64,000 nt of DNA, taken from NCBI GenBank assembly GCA_050043265.1, contig JBHJIR010000005.1:1-64000 (forward strand). Direction: 5' to 3'. Positions 40,880-50,170 of the stretch are shown piece after piece. Both the position numbers and the translations under genes were made by a program. How positions within the stretch are numbered: position 1 is the first letter of the stretch; every line of letters starts with the position of its first letter. The stretch is from Pelagibius sp050043265 (GTDB lineage: Bacteria; Pseudomonadota; Alphaproteobacteria; Kiloniellales; Kiloniellaceae). The notes below the pieces were generated by a model, which saw only the letters and a program-made list of their open reading frames with translations, was not told the origin of the DNA and searched no databases.

Positions 40880-41891
40880 CGGGGCGTCCTCCCAGCAAGC
40901 GCTTGAACAGGCCTTGCAGGCCGTAGAACGCCAGGAACGGCGTCAGGTCGGGACGGCGCACAACGATCGAGCCCGCCTTCAATATCCGCCGCCCTTTCAG
41001 CGCCTCCACGAACTGCACGAGGGTGACGTGGAGGTCCACCGACCACTGCCGCCGGGCAAGGGCGCGCCGCAGGTTGCCGTCCGTCCGCGCCTCCGGGCTG
41101 GCCAGCAGGGCGCGGTTGGCCGCGCTGAGCCTGCGCAGGTCGGCCAGCGAGAGACCGCGCGACAGCGAGCCGGGCGTCTGCCGGTAGTCGTAGGCGGCCT
41201 CGGCGTCGGCGACGAAGCGCGCCCCGACCATGAGGCAATCGAGCAGGAAGTGGAAGTCCTCGGCAATGCGCAGGTGCTCGTTCTGCCGCAGGCCGTGTTC
41301 CACCACGAAGCGGCGGCGGAACATCGGCTTCAGGTAACCGATCTTGAAACCGCCGGTAAGGAAGAGGTTGCGGCGCACGAAGGCGGCCGCCGTCAACGGG
41401 CCGGTGAACAGCGCGTCGTCAGGCGCCAGCGCCAGACGATGCGGCACGCCCTCCGCGCTCACCAGACGCAGGTTGTCGGCGATGACGTCGGCATCCAGCG
41501 CTTCGCCCAGCATCGTCAGGCGTTCCAGCCGGTCCGGCGCGAAGCGGTCGTCGGCATCCAGCAACGCCAGCCAGTCGCCGCGGGCTGCCGCCAGCGCCCG
41601 GTTGCGCGCCATCGCCGCACCGCCGTTGTGCGCCGTCTGCAGCACGCGCACCCGCGGGTCGCGGCGGGCCAGGTCCAGGGCAACCTCAACGGTGCCGTCG
41701 CTCGACCCGTCGTCGGCGATGATGACCTCGACCGCCGCCAGACTCTGGTTCAGCGCCGACGCCACCGCAGCCGGCAGACTGGCGGCCGCGTTGTAGGCCG
41801 GCAGAATGACCGAGACCCGGGGGACCCATGGGACCCGTGCTGCCGCCAGGGCGTCGGACTCAGTAGTATTTTCGGAAACTGCGATCGGCAT
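40872..41891 (-). CDS. Glycosyltransferase family 2
   Basis: A 339-residue GT-A enzyme. VSVILPAYNAAASLPAAVAS, AVEVIIADDGSSDGTVEVAL and the metal site LLDADDRFAPDRLERL are complete. Similarity in the central region (GGFKIGYLKPMFRRRFVVEH; LRIAEDFHFLLDCL) to the GT2 at 31897-32862 suggests paralogy. The start at 41891 overlaps the kinase gene upstream by 32 bases; no alternative in-frame start precedes the domain. Confidence 0.88.
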   Translation of the reverse strand: MPIAVSENTTESDALAAARVPWVPRVSVILPAYNAAASLPAAVASALNQSLAAVEVIIADDGSSDGTVEVALDLARRDPRVRVLQTAHNGGAAMARNRALAAARGDWLALLDADDRFAPDRLERLTMLGEALDADVIADNLRLVSAEGVPHRLALAPDDALFTGPLTAAAFVRRNLFLTGGFKIGYLKPMFRRRFVVEHGLRQNEHLRIAEDFHFLLDCLMVGARFVADAEAAYDYRQTPGSLSRGLSLADLRRLSAANRALLASPEARTDGNLRRALARRQWSVDLHVTLVQFVEALKGRRILKAGSIVVRRPDLTPFLAFYGLQGLFKRLLGGRPVA

Positions 41892-44115
41892 AGCCCACCA
41901 GGTAGGGGTTGGATTTGGCGCTGCGGGTCAGCTTGGCCTGGGTCATCACCACGCCGGAGACATGGGCGCGACCGCGGCGCAGCCGCTGCAGGGTTACCGT
42001 CACGAAATGGCGCGGCGTGCGCATCCAGCGCACGATCACCAGGGTCTGGTCGGCCATCTCGGCCAGGGTTGACGCATCGGAGACCGCCAGCACCGGCGGC
42101 GCATCAAGACAGACCAGGTCGTACTGCTGGGCCGCCGCCTGCAGGAACTTGGCCAGCTTGGGGGATCGCAGCACCGCCAGCGGGTCCTCGACCCGGGTTC
42201 CCGGCGCCAGCAGCGACAGCGAGGAATCGTCGTCGACCTGTACCGCCTGCTCCAGCGGACAGTCGCCGAGGATATAGTCGGACAGGCCGAGCCGCCGCTC
42301 CTCCTCCGAAGCGCGCAGGTCGCAGTCGATCAGCAGCACGTTGAGACCGCCGCCGGCGAGCGAGGCGCAGAGGCTGCGCGAGAAGATCGACTTGCCCTCG
42401 TTGGGCACCGAGGAGGTCACCAGCAGCACATTGCCGAGCCCCAGCGCCCGGCGGTCGACGCGCAGCGCGGAGTAGACGCCCTTATGGGCCTCGGCAAAGG
42501 CCGAGTTCGGTTCCTGCTCCAGGAAGCGGCTCAGCCCGGTTCCCAACACCTTGCCGGCGGCCACCCTGGGGATCGCCGCCAGGACCGGCAGCCCGAAGGC
42601 CGATTCCAATTCCTCCGGGTTGCGGAAACCGCGCACCGCGAGTTCCAGCGCCAGGATGATCAGGGCCCCGACGCCGCAGGCGAGCACCATCGCGATGGCG
42701 TAATTCAGCTTGGTTTTGGGGAACGACGGGCCGGGCGGGATGCTGGCGAGCGAGAGGATGCGCGCCTGCGCCTGGTCGTAGTTGAGCTGGGAGGTCTCCT
42801 TGTAGCGGTTGAGAAAACTCTCGAAGACCTGCCGTGTCGCATCGGCCTCGCGCTCCAGCGCATGCAGGCGGATCTGCGCCGCGTTCAACGTGTCGGAGTC
42901 CCGTTGCAGCTCGTTGATCGAGCTGCGGATCGAGGCCAGGCGCTGGACGGCGATATCCTTTTCGTTCTGCAGGCCGGCGAGCATGCGCTGGGCCTCCTCC
43001 TGCATCTGCTGACGCCGCTTTTCCAGTTCGGAGCGCAGGCTGACGACCTTCGGGTGCTTCGGGCCCAGAGTGCTGAGCAGCTGCGATTCCGCTTGGCGCA
43101 GGCGCATCTCCTCCAACCGCAGTTCGTCGATGACCGGCGAGGCAACCCCGTCAAAGGCCGCCGTGTTGCCGCGCGCACTCATCCCCGCCCGCAGGCGCGC
43201 CAGACGCTCGTTGATGGTGTCGAGCTCCAGCTGCGCCTCGATCTGCTTGCGGTCCAGGGCATAGACCTGCTCGGCCAGCAGCGTACCGTCGTTCTCCGAG
43301 ATGATCGGCGTGGTCTCGCGGAACCGTTCGACGGCGTTCTCGGCGGCCTCGACATTCGCGCGCAGTTCGTCGATGCGGCCGCCGAGGAAACTGTTGGCAC
43401 CGGCCAGGGCCTCGGTCTGAAGCTTCACCTGATCCTGGATGTAAGCCTGGGCGACCGCATTGGCGATCTGCTGCGACAACACCGGATCGTTGGTGGTGTA
43501 GGACACCTCGATGACCCGCGACGCCCCCTGAATGGCGACGTCGAGATTGCCGAGGAAGCGCCCGATGATGCGTGTCTCGCCGGAGCCGCGGCGCAGCTCG
43601 TCGGCCGACAGATCCCAGGTGCCCGGCGCCTGCGCCAGCTCGACGCCGCGGCGGTCGGCCGGTTCGTCGCGCAGCCAGGCGATGACCGGCGCGAAGACGC
43701 CCTTCACCGCCATCTTGATCTCGTCGACGACCCCTTCCTCCCGCGGTGCCAGGGAGGGATTGAATTCGGCCAAGGCGGCGAGCCCCAGGGAGTCGACCAC
43801 GCGCCGGGCCACCGTCGGCGACTTGATGACCTGCACCTCGCTCTGCATCGTCTCCAGACTGACCGGCAGGCTGGGGCTTACCGACTCGATCTCGATCACC
43901 GTCTGCTGGCGCGGCTCGACGATGATCGACGCCGTCGCCGTGTAGCGCGGCGTGATCACCCCGTTGGCAACGATCGCGCCGGAGAGTGCTACCACGAGAC
44001 AAACGATGATGATCAGTTTGCGCCGCCAGATGACCCCCAGTAGCTGCAGGATCGAAAGGCTCATCAGGCCGTCGGGCGGACGGACCCCGGAAGTCGGTTG
44101 TCGCTGCATCGTCAT
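41860..44115 (-). CDS. Wzc-type polysaccharide co-polymerase / BY-kinase
   Basis: A 751-residue inner-membrane protein that controls chain length and export. Two membrane helices (IIIVCLVVALSGAIVANGVI and LNYAIAMVLACGVGALIILA) flank a large periplasmic Wzz domain with long coiled coil (~200-450). The cytoplasmic tyrosine-kinase domain has Walker A TSSVPNEGKSIFSR near residue 570, Walker A' LLIDCDLRASEEERR and Walker B DLVCLDAPP. The last 14 residues contain four tyrosines (PYLVGYADRSFRKYY), the autophosphorylation tail. No Wzb-type phosphatase gene is visible in the window. The partner OPX protein is encoded at 27391-27975. Confidence 0.93.
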   Translation of the reverse strand: MTMQRQPTSGVRPPDGLMSLSILQLLGVIWRRKLIIIVCLVVALSGAIVANGVITPRYTATASIIVEPRQQTVIEIESVSPSLPVSLETMQSEVQVIKSPTVARRVVDSLGLAALAEFNPSLAPREEGVVDEIKMAVKGVFAPVIAWLRDEPADRRGVELAQAPGTWDLSADELRRGSGETRIIGRFLGNLDVAIQGASRVIEVSYTTNDPVLSQQIANAVAQAYIQDQVKLQTEALAGANSFLGGRIDELRANVEAAENAVERFRETTPIISENDGTLLAEQVYALDRKQIEAQLELDTINERLARLRAGMSARGNTAAFDGVASPVIDELRLEEMRLRQAESQLLSTLGPKHPKVVSLRSELEKRRQQMQEEAQRMLAGLQNEKDIAVQRLASIRSSINELQRDSDTLNAAQIRLHALEREADATRQVFESFLNRYKETSQLNYDQAQARILSLASIPPGPSFPKTKLNYAIAMVLACGVGALIILALELAVRGFRNPEELESAFGLPVLAAIPRVAAGKVLGTGLSRFLEQEPNSAFAEAHKGVYSALRVDRRALGLGNVLLVTSSVPNEGKSIFSRSLCASLAGGGLNVLLIDCDLRASEEERRLGLSDYILGDCPLEQAVQVDDDSSLSLLAPGTRVEDPLAVLRSPKLAKFLQAAAQQYDLVCLDAPPVLAVSDASTLAEMADQTLVIVRWMRTPRHFVTVTLQRLRRGRAHVSGVVMTQAKLTRSAKSNPYLVGYADRSFRKYY

Positions 44116-44274
44116 TGACGCGTCAGTCCTCCGCTGCGATTCGGCCGGAGCCTATCAAAGAGACGGCACCGGATGCCGCCTCCTCGCGGCAATGCTCAAG
44201 AAAAGACACAACAACCCGCCGCAACCGCATGAACACCAATGAAAGACGCCCTGCTCCGCTTTCTCTTCCCAGGC

Positions 44275-45219
44275 TCATGTTCCATGAACCTCGCGGTATT
44301 CGCTGTAGTTCCAGCCCAGCGTGCTCGACAGGATGCCGCAGCCGCGGCAAAGGGTGTAAAGCGGCCGGACAATGCGATGCTTCCGCCCGAACCCGAGCAC
44401 CAGCAGGTTGGCCAGGAACAACCCGCCGCCGACGGTGACGCGCAGCAGGCCGCGCAGAGCATTCACCGGACGCCGCCAGGGCCCACGGCGCCGGCCGCGC
44501 AGATACAGCGCCGCCTCCACGTTGCCGGTGCGGTACCAGCGCCGCAGCAGCCAGGCGAGGCGCGCGCGGCTGGCCGGCACTGTCTCGTAGACCACCGCAT
44601 CGGCGGCGTACACGATACGCCCGCCGGCATCCAGCAGATCGCGGAACAGCATGGTGTCCTCGCCGCCGGTCAAGGCGTAGCGATGGTCGAAGCGCAGCCC
44701 CAGCGCCGCCAGGCGTCGCAGATCGATCAGCACGTTGGCGGTGTGGGCGTCGCCGATCTCGGCGCCGTCGGCAAAGGCATGGGTCTCGAAAAAGCGCCCC
44801 TCGATGAGCCAGTTCGGCGTCTGCGGCGGGAACACCGGTTCGACCGCGCCGAGCACCGCGGCCGCGCCGCTGCGCCGCTGCGCCGCCAGCAGCGCCACCA
44901 GCCAGCGCGGGCCCGGCACTTCATCGTCGTCGATGAAAGCGACGAAGTCGCAGCCCAGCGCCGTTGCCCTCTCCAGCGCCGCATTGCGCGCGAAGGTGAT
45001 GCCGCGCCGCGGTTCGGAGACGTAGTGCAACGGCCAGGGAAAGCGCTCGCCGGACGCGGCGACCTGCGCCCTGGCGGCCGCCTCGCTGCTGTTGTCGACG
45101 ATGACCACCGCGAGATCGAGCCCCGGCACGGCCGAGACTTGCAACGCCGCCACCGCTTCCAGCAGGCGGGCGAGACCTTCCGGCCGCCGGTAGGTCGCGG
45201 CGCAAAGCGCTACCCGCAT
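44275..45219 (-). CDS. Glycosyltransferase family 2
   Basis: A 314-residue GT-A enzyme. I chose ATG 45219, which has a GGAGG site eight bases upstream; the frame opens further upstream without support. Motifs: VALCAATYRRPEGLARLLEA, LAVVIVDNSSEAAA and FIDDDEVPGPRWLVAL with a three-Asp metal site. RYALTGGEDTMLFRDLL is the acceptor-side 'GGED' motif. A hydrophobic C-terminal segment (VTVGGGLFLANLLVLGFG) may associate with the membrane. Confidence 0.88.
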   Translation of the reverse strand: MRVALCAATYRRPEGLARLLEAVAALQVSAVPGLDLAVVIVDNSSEAAARAQVAASGERFPWPLHYVSEPRRGITFARNAALERATALGCDFVAFIDDDEVPGPRWLVALLAAQRRSGAAAVLGAVEPVFPPQTPNWLIEGRFFETHAFADGAEIGDAHTANVLIDLRRLAALGLRFDHRYALTGGEDTMLFRDLLDAGGRIVYAADAVVYETVPASRARLAWLLRRWYRTGNVEAALYLRGRRRGPWRRPVNALRGLLRVTVGGGLFLANLLVLGFGRKHRIVRPLYTLCRGCGILSSTLGWNYSEYREVHGT

Positions 45220-45310
45220 GGCACAGCCTCCCCCCGGTTGGCCCGATAGACTGCGCCGCCTTCCGGCCACTCGATTCCGCCCTGTCCGGCAGTGGGGCCT
45301 AGCCGCATCG

Positions 45311-46450
45311 TCATCCGCCCTCCCGGCTGCTTGCCGGCAGTTCCCAGGTCTGGAAACGCTCGCCGCGGCGCGACTTCAAAAGGCCGATGCCGGTCGCCGC
45401 CATGGCGCGCAGAATCTCCACGATCTTCGCCAGCACCTGCGGCACCCCGGCGCGGCCGGCGGCGTAGAGCAGCGCGGCGGCCAGTCCCCCTGCCAGCGCT
45501 GCCAGAGCGAAGCCTTGCAGCACCAGCCACAGGCCGGCCGCCAACGCGCCCAGGGCCAGGAAGTAGATACCGAACCAGCGCAGCCCCTTGTGGGACGCGT
45601 ACTTGAAGCGGTCAAGCGGCGCCAGTTTTCGCAGACGCGGGCGCAGCAGACGGTGGCAGTTGAACGCCTGGCAGGCGATGCGGATCTTGCGCTTGAACTC
45701 GTCACCGCTGTCGGTCGCCGTGCGCTCGTAGGCGATGACCGCCTCGTCACGCACCACGCGGTAGCCGTCGCAGAGGATCGACAGCGATACGAACATGTCG
45801 TCGATGATGTCGGGCGGCACCGGATGGTAGAGGCCACGGCGCACGGCGAAGATCGAGCCGTCGGCGCCCATGGTCGAGCCGCTGCGGCTTTCCAGCGCCT
45901 TGATGCGTTCCTCCAGGCGCCAGTAGAGCGAACCGGTCGCCGCCGTCGCCCCTTCCTCCGCGTTGGTGTAGATCAGGTGGCCGCAGACGCAGCCGACCTC
46001 CGGGTCCGCAAAGGCCCGGTGCAGCGCCGGCAAAGCCGCCGGGTCCAGCATGACGTTGGCATCGGTAAAGACCACGACGTCACCCTGTGCCGCCTGCACC
46101 AGGGTATTCATGCCATGGCTTTTGCCGTGGCGCTCCGTGGCGGCGAACACGCGCAGCCAGGACTGCTCGGCTTTCTGCTATGCGACGGGCGCGTGGCTGC
46201 TGGCGTCCGAATACGCCAGGATTTCAAGGGTCGGATCGGCCGCCCGCAGCGCCCGCAGGTTGGCGAGCTTGGCCGGCAGCACGGCCTGCTCGTTGTAGGC
46301 ACAGAAGGCCAGCGACAACCGCCCGGCGGGCGCAGCGCCGGCGCGCAGCGGCCGCGCCGGCAGGCGCGCCAGGATCAACGGATAGAGGACGTAGGGATAA
46401 ACCACCGCCAGGGCGCAGAGACCGCAGACAACGAGCAGCAGGACGGTCAA
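45311..46450 (-). pseudogene. Glycosyltransferase family 2, interrupted by in-frame TAG
   Basis: A ~379-codon gene broken at codon 91 by TAG (46178-46180). The first part has a membrane helix (TVLLLVVCGLCALAVVYPYV), then LSLAFCAYNEQAVLPAKLAN and ILAYSDASSHAPVA. After the stop the same frame continues QKAEQSWLRVFAATERHGKS and VVVFTDANVMLDPAALP, then two C-terminal membrane helices. Both halves belong to one GT2 family of membrane glycosyltransferases, and nothing else is disrupted. TAG could have arisen from CAG (Gln) by one transition. Either a recent pseudogene, a sequencing error or read-through; an independent product starting within the second half would lack the nucleotide site. Confidence 0.82.
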
Positions 46451-46454
46451 ATCG

Positions 46455-47702
46455 CTATTCCCCCGATGGTTCGAAGACGTTGGTCTGCAACGGCCGCACC
46501 GCTACACGGCGCCGCGGCAGGCCGAGGACCAATTCACAGAGATCGCGGGTATCATGCAGGTCGCAGAACGCCTGTGGTGGCAGGGACAGAATGTGCGCCC
46601 GCCGCGCCAGGTGCTCGTCCATCGAGTAGCGGCGCAGGAAGGCGACGAGATGGTCGACCAGGGGCGCGGCGAAGGTGTAGCCGAGGCCCAGTTCGCGCAG
46701 CTTTTCGCCGGTCTGCGTGCCGCCGGAAGCCAAAGCGACGCTGCCGAAGTAGCCGCCTTCGTACAGCCGGTTGGGCAGCAGCCATTGTGAGTTGGTGCCC
46801 TCGTCGAGGAAATCGAAGGCCCAGGTCAGATGCACCCGCCCGTAGATCTCCGCCAGGTCGTCCGGATTCCGGTATTCCCCGCCGTAGATGATGTTGGGGT
46901 GGCCGGCGATGGCCTTCTCGAAATACGCCAGGCCGGTTTCCGTCGGCACGCCACGCAGATAGATCTCCACCGTGTCCGGCAGCGCCGCAGCGATCTCGCA
47001 GAGCATGGCGAGACTCTTCGGGCAGCGCAGGGTACCGAACCAGCCGATCACCCACTTCTCGGGTGCGGCCCCGGCGAGGGGCATCGCAGGCCGCTGAACG
47101 GCGGCGGCCTGCGCGAAGCTGATCTTGTTCTCCAGCAGGAAGACCCGCCCCCGGTAGCCCTGCACGCTGCGAAAGTAGTGGGTGTCGAAACCCGGCGAAG
47201 AGATCACCAGCTGGTCGCAGCGCTTAAGAAGCAGCCGCTCGGCCCAGCGGAAGCTTCGCGAGACGAGGCCCATGCCGATGAACACGCGCTGGATGTCGAG
47301 CACCTCGTAGACCAGCGGCGCGGCGGAACGGCTGAACACCTTGCCGGCCAGCGCCAGGGCGGCCATGTCGATGTTGCGGGCATAGAAGAAATCGGCCCGG
47401 CGCAGGGTCTTGCGGTGGCGCCACAGTTGCGGCAAGGCCCCCAGCAACGCCAACAGCCGGCGCCCGTAGGCACGGTCGGCGGTGATGCCCAGATGCACGT
47501 TGTCCCAGAACGGCGTGAAGTCCTTCGCGAACTTGTCGCGGCGGAAGTTGAAGCCGGCGACCCGAAGGCCGAGTCCGGTGAAGGCGCGGATACGCTTCAC
47601 CACCGTGCTCTCGGCCCAGTCGTGACCGAAAAAGGCGACGCAGCCTTGCAGCGACGGTTCCCGCCCCCCTGCCTCGGACCCACACATTTCAGGCTCGGGC
47701 AC
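46455..47702 (-). CDS. Glycosyltransferase family 4-like
   Basis: A 415-residue GT-B-type glycosyltransferase. The N-terminal part starts CVAFFGHDWAESTVVKRIRA and the centre has a donor-domain strand KWVIGWFGTLRCPKSLAMLC, followed by FLDEGTNSQWLLPNRLYEGG, which holds the donor-binding Glu region. The start at 47702 overlaps the end of galE by 14 bases, so the two are probably translated in series. It lies four bases upstream of the interrupted GT2. Donor unknown. Confidence 0.83.
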   Translation of the reverse strand: MPEPEMCGSEAGGREPSLQGCVAFFGHDWAESTVVKRIRAFTGLGLRVAGFNFRRDKFAKDFTPFWDNVHLGITADRAYGRRLLALLGALPQLWRHRKTLRRADFFYARNIDMAALALAGKVFSRSAAPLVYEVLDIQRVFIGMGLVSRSFRWAERLLLKRCDQLVISSPGFDTHYFRSVQGYRGRVFLLENKISFAQAAAVQRPAMPLAGAAPEKWVIGWFGTLRCPKSLAMLCEIAAALPDTVEIYLRGVPTETGLAYFEKAIAGHPNIIYGGEYRNPDDLAEIYGRVHLTWAFDFLDEGTNSQWLLPNRLYEGGYFGSVALASGGTQTGEKLRELGLGYTFAAPLVDHLVAFLRRYSMDEHLARRAHILSLPPQAFCDLHDTRDLCELVLGLPRRRVAVRPLQTNVFEPSGE

Positions 47703-48711
47703 GGGCGGCCTCCTCCCGCAAGGTGGCGGCCACCGATTTCTCCCACGCCACCGCCGTGGCGATGATGACGTCGAGATTGTCGAAACGCGGCGACCAGTTC
47801 AGCGTGCGCCGCAGGGCCCCGACATCGGCCACCAGGATCGGCGGATCGCCGGGACGCCGCGGCGCCCGCCGCGGGTTCAGCGGCTGGCCGGTGCAGCGCT
47901 CGACCGCCTCGACGACCGCGCGCACCGAGTAACCATGGCCGTAGCCGCAGTTCAGGCTGCAGCTGTCGCCGCCGGCCTCCAGGTACTCCAGGGCGGCGAG
48001 GTGCGCGGCGGCCAGGTCCGAGACGTGGATGTAGTCGCGCACGCAGGTGCCGTCGGGTGTGTCGTAGTCGTCGCCGAAGATGGCGATGGACTCGCGCAGC
48101 CCGGCAACCACCTGGCTGGCGATCTTGATGAGATGGGTGGCGACGGGACCCAGCTGCCCGCTGCGGCCCTGCGGGTCGGCGCCGGCCACGTTGAAATAGC
48201 GCAGGGCGACATAGCGCAGGTCTCCGGTGGCCGCCAGGTCGCGCAGCATCCACTCGGTGACCAGCTTGGAGTTGCCGTAGGGATTGATCGGCTGCGTCGG
48301 CGCGTGCTCCGGAACCGGCACCTGCGCGGGCGCGCCGTATACGGCGGCAGTGGAGGAGAAAATGAAGTGCCCGATGCCGGCCTGGGCGCAGACCTCCAGC
48401 AGGTTGCGGCTGACGGCAACATTGTTGGCATAGTAACGAAGCGGCTCCCGGACCGACTGCTCGACCTGGATGCTGCCGGCAAAGTGGATGACAGACCCGA
48501 TATCCTGTCCGGCGAGCAGGGCCGCCACTAATTTCTGGTCGCCGGCGTCGCCGTGCACGAAGGCGACATCCTTCGGCACCACGCTGCGGCTGCCGGACGA
48601 CAGGTCGTCCAGCACCACCACAGGCCGGCCGGCCTGACGCAACGCGATCACCGTGTGACTGCCGATATAGCCGGCGCCGCCGGTCACTAAGGTCGCTTGC
48701 CGTTCTGCCAT
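47689..48711 (-). CDS. galE: UDP-glucose 4-epimerase
   Basis: A 340-residue short-chain dehydrogenase-type epimerase that interconverts UDP-glucose and UDP-galactose. The NAD loop is LVTGGAGYIGSHTV near residue 9; catalytic Ser/Thr lie in FIFSSTAAVYG and the Tyr-Lys pair in NPYGNSKL. LRYFNVAGADP and CVRDYIHVSDLAAAH are further GalE signatures. It is the first gene of the minus-strand glycosyltransferase unit and can provide UDP-galactose for the GT8 enzyme. Length matches the family. Confidence 0.93.
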   Translation of the reverse strand: MAERQATLVTGGAGYIGSHTVIALRQAGRPVVVLDDLSSGSRSVVPKDVAFVHGDAGDQKLVAALLAGQDIGSVIHFAGSIQVEQSVREPLRYYANNVAVSRNLLEVCAQAGIGHFIFSSTAAVYGAPAQVPVPEHAPTQPINPYGNSKLVTEWMLRDLAATGDLRYVALRYFNVAGADPQGRSGQLGPVATHLIKIASQVVAGLRESIAIFGDDYDTPDGTCVRDYIHVSDLAAAHLAALEYLEAGGDSCSLNCGYGHGYSVRAVVEAVERCTGQPLNPRRAPRRPGDPPILVADVGALRRTLNWSPRFDNLDVIIATAVAWEKSVAATLREEAARARA

Positions 48712-49013
48712 TGCTGGATCACTCCGTTCCGCACGACGACCTATGCAGTCCTGTCTCCGCAGTCCTTACTTCTCCCAGCCGCGCGCAGCGACCGTCCGAC
48801 ACCGGCCAGGGCCGGCATCGCCGTCACAGTGTTCCTCCCGGGGGTGCCGAAACGGTGCTCGTCCTCCTGCGCGGAGGGCGACGGACTCTGCCGGACAAAT
48901 CGCGGTATTCCGCGTTATTCGCCAGCCGACCCACCAGTTTCAGCGATCCGATTGACTCGGTCTCGTTGATTGAATCCAGTTCCAATGGCAGTACCAAGTG
49001 TTAACCGGATCGC
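48712..49013. other. Non-coding gap upstream of galE and PAS_5 gene
   Basis: This ~300-base gap separates the polysaccharide locus from divergent sensory genes. Base composition drops towards its right end (about 48,900-49,080). It presumably holds the galE promoter on the minus strand. I found no clear gene, operator or -35/-10 pair in it. Confidence 0.4.
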
Positions 49014-49214
49014 GTGCCCTGGGCTGTAGCAAATATTTGTCAGAATTGGGTTCTAGATGTGCACACTAACGTATACGGGTTGGATTCTGCCCCGCCGGCA
49101 CCGCCCCGGTGGCGTATTGCGTCGCTGAAGCGCCTGGAGGAAGATTGGCCCTCTCGAATTGCAAGGGAGCCTCGATCCGTCCCGCGGCCCACGGAGGAAC
49201 AGCAAGTAGAGATA

Positions 49215-49700
49215 GTGACTTTTGAGCAGCGGTTTCAGGCGAATGCGCTGAAAGTCCTTTTTGCCTACTGGCAGGAACTGCGCCGCGGCAGAACCGCCCC
49301 CGCCCGCGCAGACATCGATCCGTCACGGATTGTGCCGGTCCTTCCCCACATCGGCCTGTTCGACGTCGAGGAAAACCCGCGGCGCTATCGCATCCGCCTC
49401 ATCGGCACACGCATCGTAAACTGGTACGGCTGCGACATGACCGGGCGCTACCTCGACGAGCTCGACTTCGGCACGGGCCCCGCCTTCACTTTCTCGACCC
49501 TCGATCAGGTCGTCGACAAGATAGTGCCGGGTTACATGAGCGGCGAATACACCAAACAGGACGGTCGGACGATCCGCTATGAACGGCTCTACCTGCCGCT
49601 GTCCAACGACAGCAAGACCGTGAACATGCTGATCGGGGCCTCCGTGCGGCTGGCGCCCGATGCACCCATAACCGGCGACTGCCTGGATCTCGGCCCTTAG
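49215..49700 (+). CDS. PAS_5-domain protein
   Basis: A ~161-residue protein consisting essentially of a PAS_5 domain, a family largely confined to alphaproteobacteria: ALKVLFAYWQELRRGRTAPA, RIVPVLPHIGLFDVEENPRR, IRLIGTRIVNWYGCDMTGRY and a C-terminal RYERLYLPLSND. There is no output domain, so it probably senses a ligand and works through a partner. The start is unclear: GTG 49215 lies just before the conserved domain, but the frame stays open back to GTG 49014 and the nearest GGAGG is at 49193. The PilZ gene follows 119 bases later. Confidence 0.75.
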   Translation: MTFEQRFQANALKVLFAYWQELRRGRTAPARADIDPSRIVPVLPHIGLFDVEENPRRYRIRLIGTRIVNWYGCDMTGRYLDELDFGTGPAFTFSTLDQVVDKIVPGYMSGEYTKQDGRTIRYERLYLPLSNDSKTVNMLIGASVRLAPDAPITGDCLDLGP

Positions 49701-49709
49701 GCGGGAAAA

Positions 49710-49730
49710 GCGGAATTCCGAGGGAACCGC
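49710..49730 (+). terminator. Candidate terminator after PAS_5 gene
   Basis: GCGG at 49710 and TTCC inside it pair with GGAA and CCGC ending at 49730, giving an interrupted stem just 10 bases after the PAS_5 stop. The sequence that follows is AT-rich (TAACCAATTGTTAAGG) but has no T-run. Confidence 0.35.
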
Positions 49731-49819
49731 TAACCAATTGTTAAGGTTCTACCCTCACGCTATCTGTCAAGCGGCAGTACGACTCGCCGCTCTACGAGGA
49801 CAATACGGGAAAAGCCAAC

Positions 49820-50170
49820 GTGGCCAGTTCTGTAGCCTCCCTATCCAAGACCATCACCACGCAGAATCGGCGCGATTGGCCGCGCTATCAGGCGGAAAAG
49901 AATTTCGCCTTGGCCGCCAGCGTCGACGGCCAAGTGTTGCCCTGTACCGTCGTGGATATTTCCCACGGCGGTGACAAGCTGGTGTTCGATTAGGCGCCGC
50001 CCGCAGGACAGGCCATCGCGCTCAACAATCCCGATGGCGAAGCCGTCACCTGCGCCCGCGTCTGGCAGGACCACCAGGAAGTCGGGGTCGAGTTCGACTT
50101 CTCCGAAGACTCCCTCGGACTGATCTCGGTCTGCCTCCGCAACATCATCGACCTGGAACGCCAGCCTTAG
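49820..50170 (+). pseudogene. PilZ-domain (c-di-GMP-binding) protein gene with in-frame TAG
   Basis: A 116-codon PilZ gene from GTG 49820 to TAG 50168, interrupted by TAG at codon 58 (49991-49993). The c-di-GMP motifs are intact: RRDWPRY (RxxxR at codons 18-22) and VDISHGGDKLVF (DxSxxG at 46-51). After the stop the frame continues APPAGQAIALNNPDGEAVTC and GVEFDFSEDSLGLISVCLRN, the expected second half of the barrel. TAG could derive from AAG or CAG by one change. The polysaccharide locus next door makes a c-di-GMP effector plausible. Pseudogene, sequencing error and read-through remain open. Confidence 0.75.

Noticed and set aside
49738..49974. Plus-strand 78-codon frame over the start of the PilZ gene
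   Set aside because: Its product has no recognisable features and it overlaps, in another frame, the segment encoding the PilZ RxxxR motif, which is clearly the coding frame.
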